Origin: Sphaerosporella brunnea
Taxonomy: Eukaryota > Ascomycota > Pezizomycetes > Pezizales > Pyronemataceae
Direction of reading: 5' to 3'
NCBI GenBank assembly: GCA_008704415.1
Contig: VXIS01000173.1
Span: 1-64,000 of the forward strand
Length of the DNA stretch: 64,000 bases
Shown here: piece after piece, positions 57,330 through 64,000 of the stretch
Numbering within the stretch: position 1 is the first letter of the stretch
How the letters are laid out: the number at the start of each line of letters is the position of its first letter
Position numbers and translations under genes: made by a program
Notes under the pieces: generated by a model
The model's database searches: none
What the model saw: only the letters and a program-made list of their open reading frames with translations
Told to the model about the DNA's origin: nothing

Positions 57330-57790
57330 TCGAAATCGACGGTGCGGCCACCGCACTCGTGATCGGCGGAGGAAATCAGGATAGCAGGGCTGCCGACTCC
57401 ATGCGCATCGACGCGCTGCCGCATCGCCAGCATCGGTCGCCTCGTCGTACCTAGGATATCGTGAAGTGGTGGGTCTTTGGCGCGGCAGCTTCGCGAGCGC
57501 AAGGAAATCCTGCTTGCGGTCCAGCAGATCTCTAGGGCCCTTGATTGCCATCTCCTTCAGCCCGCGTCGCAGCTCACGTGCCCCCAGGTACGGCAACTTC
57601 GCTTTCTTGTCGAATGTCTTGCGGTCCGAAAAGACCGTGCAACCCTCCGGGGAGCGTGTCGCAGTAATCGTCATTGCGGCAGAACCCCGCGGTCGTGTTG
57701 GGCGTGAAGAGCCAGCGCCGCCGAGCGTTACGTCAACAGTGTGGTGGAGGGATTCGAGATGTGACGATCGATCAACCCCGTTTTCATTCC
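57330..57790 (-). pseudogene. Alkaline phosphatase pseudogene 2
   Basis: The minus strand holds GMKTG (57770-57785, directly after an intron ending GTGCGCAG), TVDVTLGGAG, VFSDRKTFDKKAKLPYLGA, LKEMAIKGPRDLLD with RKQDF, and AILISSADHECGG (57350-57400, metal-binding DHE). Frames change several times and the ASRIDHAGH block is lost. Its 5' side continues into the tandem array, its 3' side into a LINE. Confidence 0.78.
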
Positions 57791-59800
57791 TGCGCACACG
57801 GTTTGGTTCCAAACGTTTGCCGATGCCACAAGTACCCTTCAGATGCACCGCCGCCTTGGGGACAGTTCCGCAGAGGACATAGTCGTCATCCTCGCCGATT
57901 GCCTTTTGCGCCCGCAGCTGGAGGCGGCCGTCGAAGCCGCAGAGTCCGTAATGTGGCTGTCGGTAGCCCTGGTGCGCGCATGGTTTGGTTCCAAACGTTT
58001 GCCGATGCCACAAGTCCCTTTCAGATGCACCGCCGCCTCGGGGCCAGTTCCGCAGAGGACCTAATCGCCGTCCACGCCGATTGCCTTTTTCACGCGTCAA
58101 CACCCCCAGCTGCAGAGGGTGGTCGAAGCTTTCGGGGGTGCTTCGCAGGCTAGGAGTCGTTGAACCACATGGGCGAAATCGATCAGACGTTGATCACGCT
58201 CCTCCTGAGGCAAGCCTTCCGGGGGTGCTTGGGCACCAGTCTCAATGGCTGTCCAGAGATCGGAGGGAATCTGGAGGTGTGGAGTTCAAGAAAAAGCGTA
58301 TTTAATGGATGAAATTGCGAACCTCGCAGATTGGAAAGAAGTGAACCGAGTTTTTCCTGGGCCCCTCAATCTTGCCCACGATCAGCCTCCAGCTTGCCAG
58401 TCACGGCGAAGACGTATCTTAGCTGCCGCTCCCCAGTGGAACCTAGCATGCACACTCGTCGGAAAATAGGCCGCCAAAGTGACGAAATGGAACGATGGAA
58501 AGTTCCCAACGACAATCGAGCGGGATATATGGCGGATCTCGTGCTGTATCGGTTCGGCAACGATTGTCCCGGTCACGCGCATAGTCCGTAACGTGGCCGT
58601 CGGTAGCCCTGGTGCGCACATGGTTTGGTTCGAAGCATTTGCCAATGCCACGATTACCGTTCAGATGCGCCGCCGCCTCGGGGGCAGGCATAGTCGTCGT
58701 CCACGTCGATCGCCTTTTCCACGCGTCAACACCGGCAGCTGCACAGTCAGTAATGTAGCCCTGGTATGGTTCCAAACGATTGCAGATGCCACAAGTACCC
58801 TTCAGATGCACCACGTCCTCACCGATTGCCTTTTCCACGCGTCAACACCCGCAGCTAGAGGCGGCCGCGGAAGCCGCAGTGTCCGTAACGTGGCTGTCGG
58901 TAGCCTTGGTGCGCGCATGGTTTGGTTCCAAACGTTTGCAGATGCCACAAGTACCTTTCAGATGCACCACGTCCTCGGGGACAGTTCTGCAGAGGACATA
59001 GTCGTCGTCCATGCCGATTGCGTCAAAGCCTGCAACTGCAGACGGTGGTCGAAGCCGCAGAGTCCATAACGTAGCTGTCGGTAGCCCTGGGATGGTTCCA
59101 AACGTTTGTAGATGCCACAAGTACCCTTCAGATGCACCGCCGCTTCGGGGACAGTTGCGCAGAGGACATAATCGTCATCCACACCGATTGCCTTAAAGCT
59201 CGTAGCTGTAGACGGTGGTCGAAGCCGCAGAGTCCGTAACGTGGCTGTCGTTAGCCCTGGGGTGCACATGGTTTGGTTCCAAACGCCGCCTGGAGGACAG
59301 TTCCGCAGAGGACATAGTCGTCGTCCACGCCGATTGCCTTTTCCACGTCAACACCCGCAGCTGCAGGCGGTCGCCGAAGCTGCAGAGTCCGTCACGTAGC
59401 TTGGTATGGTTCCAAACGTTTGTAGATGCCACAAGTAAGTACCCTTCAGATGCACCACGTCCTCGCCGATTGCCTGTTCCACGTGAAACACCCGCAGCTG
59501 CAGGCAGTGGTCGAAGCTGCACAGTTCGTAACGTAGCTGTCGGTAGCCCTGGTGTGCACATGGTTTGGTGCCAAACGCCGCCTCGAGGTCAGTTGCGCAG
59601 GGGACGTAGTCGACGTCCACGCCGATTGCCTTTTGCACGTCAACTCCCGCAGCTGCAGGCGGCGGTCGAAGCTGCACAGTTCGTAACGTAGCTGTTGGTA
59701 GCCCTGGTATGGTCCCAAACGTTTGCCGATGCCACAAGTACCCTCCAGACGCGCCGCCGCCTCGGGGACAGTTCCGCAGAGGATATAATCATCGTCCTCG
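57790..59800 (-). repeat. Tandem array of alkaline phosphatase exon-intron units
   Basis: About nine copies, mostly 135-180 bp apart, of a unit that on the minus strand reads: exon start A-T-D-S-H-VTDSAAS-TA, then IGVDDDYVLCGTVPEAAVHL with KG, then an intron starting GTACTTGTGGCATC and ending GTGCGCACCAG. Motif positions of the VTDSA codons: near 57942, 58584, 58743, 58876, 59056, 59227, 59384, 59521 and 59674. Most units have a frameshift between the two coding halves and some have lost the acceptor. A 450-bp non-array stretch (58120-58570) interrupts it. Unit spacing varies, so it is not a young satellite. Confidence 0.8.
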
Positions 59801-59919
59801 CCGATCGCTTGGGACGTGCCGCCGCGGATGTTGTGGGGAGTCGACGGCGGGGGGACTTGGAGGCATCGGGGAGAATGGCGAGGTGGAACACTTCGTCGCG
59901 CGGCAGCTGGGGTGGAGCC

Positions 59920-60550
59920 TTAAACCAGTTGGATCCGCCGGGGAAGCGAGTTTGTGCAATCACCGAGTACGGTTGCGAGGAGGAGGAGGAGCGGGGGAGC
60001 CGTAGGGGAATGAGGAGGAGGACGAGAAGAAGGAGGTGGTGGTGGTGGAGGAGAAGCGTGGCTCTTCTTCACCACCTGCCCGGAGGTTGGCTGACGCTGG
60101 AGAGTTGCTCGATCCGCCGGAATCAGACGCGGGAACGCAAGTTTGTGCAGCCGCCGAAGACGGTTGCGAGGAGGAGGAGGAGGAGGAGGAGGAGGAGGAG
60201 GAGGAGGAGGAGGAGGAGGAGGAGGAGGAGGAGGAGGAGGAGGAGTTGCTGGTGGAGGAGTTGCTGGTGGAGGAGGCAGAAGTGCTGGAGTAGCTTGGCT
60301 ATTCAAGCCCGGGGACTCGCTGAGCTTGGACCTTGAGGTGATCCGCCGGAGTAAGCGAGTTTGCGCAACCATCAAAGACGGCTAGAAAGGTTGCAACGAG
60401 GAGGAGGAGGACGAGTAGAGACGCTTGGCTCCTCATCACCACCAGTCCGACGGGTAGCTGTGGTTGCAAGAGGATCCGCCGGCACCAGACGCGGGTACGC
60501 GGGTCTGTGCAGCCGTCGAAGGCGGCTGGGAAGGTCGCGAGGATCGCAGC
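59920..60550. repeat. Minisatellite, inverted relative to 50830-51345
   Basis: Units carry GGATCCGCCGG or GATCCGCCGG, then GCGAGTTTGTGCA, then CCG-CGAAGACGGTTGCGAGGA-like and GAGGAG tracts. These are the reverse complement of the unit parts at 50830-51345. No gene. Confidence 0.72.
60167..60245. repeat. (GAG)n microsatellite
   Basis: About 26 GAG trinucleotides in an unbroken run inside the minisatellite. Confidence 0.95.
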
Positions 60551-60895
60551 TCATGGAACAAGGCGAGGAGCGAGTGGGGGGAACCGCCACAAACGCCTTG
60601 CCAGCCCAGCCCCGACAGCCACCGCCGCAAACCGCATCGCGCGGTACAAATGCCGCGAGTGCTCCGCAGTGAACGCCACGCCCGTGGCTGAGGATCCCCA
60701 GCGTCGCGATGGCCAGGCCAGCACCAGCGGCAGATTGGCTTCCTGCGTACGTATGCCCCGTCCTCAAGGTTTCCTGTCCGCGTCTGCTGGATTTCAATCT
60801 CCGCCGCCAGATAGCGCAAAGTTCTCCAAACTGTAACCTACCCGTCCGACCGACCGGCCACCTTTCCGTATCGCAGACTGCCCTCAGGTTTTGCC

Positions 60896-60902
60896 TATAA
60901 AA
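60896..60902 (+). promoter_or_regulatory. TATA box of the 176-aa gene
   Basis: TATAAAA 110 bp before the ATG at 61012, followed by a C/T-rich leader. Confidence 0.6.
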
Positions 60903-61011
60903 CCCCCCTCTCCCGCCCCCCTCGACTGCAGCCCCCAGCTTCCTCACGCAGCCGATTTCAGCTGCCCCCCTTCTCCTCACGCAGCTTCCCCTTCTTGCCC
61001 CCACTTCCGAG

Positions 61012-61542
61012 ATGGACCTCTCGCCCCCCAATCCTCCTCCTCCTCCTCCTCTTCCCTGCGTCCTCTGCGGGAGAGAACCCGACCATCCCGCCTTTCCCGA
61101 CGCCCGGTTTGGCGGCGCAGCCAAAGCCGTCGGACCCGCACGCCGCGACTTTCGGAGCCCGCCCTCGGCCTCGCACCTCGCCCTGCCCGCGGCGCAGGGC
61201 CCGGGACAGCCGCGCAGCGAGGAGCTGGCGGCCACCCTGGCCGCCGCGGTCAAGCACCTGACGCGCGCGGTCGAGGCGCTCGTCAAGGAAATCGTCGGGC
61301 TGAGAGCGGAGCACAAGGCCGCGCACGACCGGCTGCGCAGCGCTACGAGCTTCACGCCGGTGTTGCCGCCGATCCCGGAGACGGAGACGCCGGCACCGCC
61401 GATCCCGGAGACGCCGGCACCGCCGAGGCGCCGAGAGGATTCCGCCGAGTCTTGCACTTACCTCCCCTGCGCGTACCTGCTCGAGCCGCCCGAGATGTCC
61501 AGTTCGGCCAGCCGCAGACGGGCCTACAGGGACATGTGGTAG
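61012..61542 (+). CDS. Small coiled-coil/proline-rich protein, 176 aa
   Basis: The ATG lies in GAGATGGAC context behind a TATA box and pyrimidine-rich leader, and a poly(A) signal follows 190 bp after the stop. The N-terminus is proline rich with a CxxC (PCVLC). Residues about 68-110 (SEELAATLAAAVKHLTRAVE onward) have heptad spacing of Leu/Val/Ala and probably form a coiled coil. Then a PIPETETPAPPIPETPAPP repeat and a serine/arginine C-terminus. No known domain. It is convergent with the aminotransferase gene. Longer frames over the same DNA on either strand lack such signals. Confidence 0.6.
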   Translation: MDLSPPNPPPPPPLPCVLCGREPDHPAFPDARFGGAAKAVGPARRDFRSPPSASHLALPAAQGPGQPRSEELAATLAAAVKHLTRAVEALVKEIVGLRAEHKAAHDRLRSATSFTPVLPPIPETETPAPPIPETPAPPRRREDSAESCTYLPCAYLLEPPEMSSSASRRRAYRDMW

Positions 61543-61734
61543 GAGAGCTTGCAGAAGATGGAAAGGAGGATGCGGAAAGCGCGGGGGAGAAGATGGTGGC
61601 GGTTCGAAGGTTCCTTTCGTTTGTCTCTATTGTTTGTGCTCCAGGCGGAGGAGGAGCGGTGCCCCGTCACCGTCTTCCCCCTCCTGGGCCTCCACTATTG
61701 TCACTTAATGCCTGGCAGCTTACGTTTTGCGCTG

Positions 61735-61740
61735 AATAAA
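61735..61740 (+). terminator. Poly(A) signal
   Basis: AATAAA downstream of the 176-aa gene, followed by AT-rich sequence. Confidence 0.55.
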
Positions 61741-61971
61741 CTTGATTACAAAAACCAAAAATGCTAACCACACCACCTTAACCTTCCTTCACAACGGGGA
61801 AGCAACATGCCGAGTGAAACCCCCCGTTCGGAGTCCACCAGCCATTGGCATCGTAGACTCCAACTTGCCGCCACTCGTCACTCTATATATCCAGCGCGCC
61901 CTCAGGAGAAACACCAGCACAGCCAAAGACCCAAGCAAGAAGACTAAGGAAGACAGCAAAAAGCAAGCATA

Positions 61972-62589
61972 TCAACAGCTCGTCGCCAGCTCCTTGAACA
62001 CATCCTCCACCACCCGGCCCAACCTGCTGACGATCTCCTCCACATCGCGCTTCTGAACGATGTACGGCGGCGCCAGCCAGATCTGATCGCCCCGCCAACC
62101 ATCCGCCGCGCCGGTGGCCGGGAAAATACTGATATCGTAGCCCTTCTTCAAGCCTCGACTGTGCAGCCGCTTCGCCACCTGCAGCTCCGGATCGAGCGGC
62201 TCCTTGGTCGCCTTGTCCGCCACGAACTCGATGCCCCAGAACAACCCGCGGCCGCGGATGTCGCCGACGTTCGGATGCCCGCCGAGCCGCTCCTTCAGCA
62301 GCGCTTCCATGTGCTTCCCCATGCGGCGCACATTCCCCAGCAGCTTCTCCTCGCGGATGATGCGCTGCACCTCCAGCGCCGCGGCGCACGACAGCGCGTG
62401 CGTCTGGTACGTCTGCCCGTGCGCGAAGTACCCGGACCCCTTTTTCAGCGCGGACACGACGCGGTCGTTGACCAGCAGCGCCGAGATCACGCCGTAGCCG
62501 CTCGCGAGCCCCTTGCCGACCGCCTGGATGTCGGGCACGACGCCTTCCTGCTCCCACGCGTGCATGGTGCCCGTGCGGCCCATGCCGCA

Positions 62590-62629
<40 letters not shown>

Positions 62630-63483
62630 CAGACGGCCTTCACGGCTTCGAAGTAGCCCGGAACCGCGGTCACGCAGCCGAGAGCCTGGCCTCGAAGTCT
62701 CAACAACACGGAACTATATTCCCCCCGGGAGATAGGAAAATGCTTACTGTTCCCACCAGCGGCTCCGCGATGAACCCGCACACCGTCTCCGGCCCCAGCC
62801 GTCGGAACTCGGCCTCCAGCTCGGCCGCGAGCCGCGCCACGTACGCCGCCGTGCTCTCGCCCGCCAGCAACCCGCGGTACGCGTTGCAGGCGGAAACGCG
62901 CGTCACGTTGGTCGGGAGCAGTGGCTCGAAGAGCTGTTTCCGCACCTTGAAGTCTCCCACCGCCAACGCGCCCAGCGTGCACCCGTGCCACGATCCTTCG
63001 CGAGCGATAAAGTGCGACCTTGTAGGTTGCGGCGGCGACAACTCCAGGAAGTACTGTCTCGCGAGCTTCATGGCCGCTTCGACAGCTTCGGAGCCTGTTG
63101 TAGGAACCACCCCCCCGTTATCAGCATCATTAATCCTCCCCCCACCCCGACAGGGAACAAAAAAACATACCCGACCCAACCAGCACCGCCCTCGCCATCT
63201 TCCCCTCCGTCGACTCCACCAAAAAGTCGGCCAACCGCTCCGCCACGGTGGTCTTGTAGAAGCCAGGATGGACGTAAGCGATTTCGTCGAGCTGCGCCGC
63301 GATCGCGGCTTTGACGCGCGCGTTCCCGTGGCCGATGGCGGTGACCCCGGCGCCGCTGGTGGCGTCGAGGATCTGCTGCCCGCTCTCGAGGGCGAGGTAC
63401 AGGCCATGGCCGGACTTGACGGTGAGGGCGGTGGAGACGTCCGCGTGCTTGTACAGCAGGGCGCTTTCTGTCGGCGCCGGCAT
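61972..63483 (-). CDS. Class III PLP-dependent aminotransferase, 457 aa, three exons
   Basis: Exons on the minus strand: 63483-63171, 63094-62748 and 62685-61972. Intron 1 (63170-63095) has GTATGT and ACAACAG; intron 2 (62747-62686) has GTAAGC and GGCCAG. All phases agree and the total is 1374 nt. The product has GSGSEAVEAAMKLAR (cofactor phosphate region, residues 103 onward), AEPLVG, IFDEVICGMGRTG (Asp about residue 249, pyridine nitrogen contact) and AVGKGLASGY (Lys about 278, Schiff base), then GQTYQTHALSCAAALEV and DIRGRGLFWGIEFV. The length is normal for the family (omega-amino acid, acetylornithine or DAPA-type transaminases). Substrate cannot be told from sequence; with no biosynthetic neighbours in view I would call it a general omega-aminotransferase. 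Intact and probably expressed; cytosolic or mitochondrial, no clear presequence. Confidence 0.93.
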
Positions 63484-64000
63484 TTCTGGAGAGAGGCGGG
63501 CGGGCGAGATTGTGGAAAGTCAACACATTCCGCGGGTTGGCGTCGCCTTTTTGTAACCTACTTCGTCGCTCGCTTCGAAAACGGGATACCGCGACCCAAG
63601 CAGGTCCTCGAATGCTGCCCATGGCGGATTGCCAGGTACGTGTGCCCTCATGTGTTTTTTTTCAGCTGCAACGAGAACTCGCTCCGTGTCTAGCGCATGG
63701 CGAACGGAACTGGAAATATCTCACAAGACTAGGCACGTGCAGTAGCTGTTTGGGATGCGCGATATTCCGACGTAGGCATGCGGGGTACTCCTCGACTCGA
63801 GTGTTATTGGCCCCCTTCCCCCCCACGCTGACGGGCCAAGATCCTGACAAGTTGAACCTGAGAAATGGCCCCAAAACGGCCACGCGCGGGAAATTGTCAT
63901 GACGGCTCTTTGACCGAACCAATCGTCGAAAAGAGTGGACTGGATTGGATAGGATACACAAAACGAAGCTCCCTTCCACGGAAATTATGGCCAACCGCGA
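63484..64000 (-). other. Upstream region of the aminotransferase gene
   Basis: The leader before the ATG reads CACAATCTCGCCCGCC, then CTCTCTCCAGAA. No TATA box is obvious. A 110-codon minus-strand frame at 63662-63994 has no recognisable domain. The next gene is outside the window. Confidence 0.4.

Noticed and set aside
60372..61457. A 361-codon minus-strand frame
   Set aside because: It is antisense to the gene with TATA box and poly(A) signal and covers the minisatellite; no recognisable domain.
62161..63693. A 510-codon plus-strand frame over the aminotransferase
   Set aside because: It is antisense to a three-exon gene with all class III motifs and correct splice phases, and runs through both introns.
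1..64000. CRISPR arrays, prokaryotic operons or Shine-Dalgarno signals
   Set aside because: Introns, TA-flanked MITEs and LINEs show this is eukaryotic DNA; no regularly spaced repeats with unique spacers were seen.

Overview
The window looks like nuclear DNA of a filamentous ascomycete (Pezizomycotina). Evidence: 50-120 nt spliceosomal introns with GTRNGT donors and CTRAY branch sites, Tad1-like LINE ends, many TA-flanked MITEs, MULE and DDE transposase relics, and a SesB-type alpha/beta hydrolase typical of fungal NLR repertoires. I cannot name the species.

Positions 1-47626 form one inverted repeat. The left arm (1 to about 23831) is the reverse complement of the right arm (about 23832-47626); paired positions sum to 47627 at the outer end and 47660-47661 near the centre. 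Arm content, from the outer end inward: direct repeats, TA-flanked MITEs, a SesB-like hydrolase gene, two retroposons with target-site duplications, a degenerate LINE, an unrecognised broken ORF, two paralogous zinc-finger (H2C2) genes, MULE and DDE transposase relics, more MITEs and a GC-rich centre. The arms are almost identical except in two places: about 12440-15272 of the left arm, where the copy is full of single-base indels and breaks both zinc-finger genes, and the innermost 400 bp. That pattern fits an unpolished fold-back long read at a contig end at least as well as a real palindrome, so the right arm should be treated as the reference copy.

Positions 47627-64000 are single copy. 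They hold a MITE, two broken alkaline phosphatase copies in opposite orientation, the second attached to a tandem array of about nine exon-plus-intron fragments carrying the active-site serine motif, two LINE 3' ends, a pair of inverted minisatellites with (TTCTCC)n and (GAG)n tracts, a large proline-rich protein gene (836 aa), a small coiled-coil/proline-rich gene (176 aa) with TATA box and poly(A) signal, and an intact three-exon class III aminotransferase gene (457 aa) convergent with it.

The few intact genes do not form a pathway. The window is a TE-rich, gene-poor region grading into normal gene space near 60-64 kb. No tRNA, rRNA, CRISPR array or telomeric repeat was seen.
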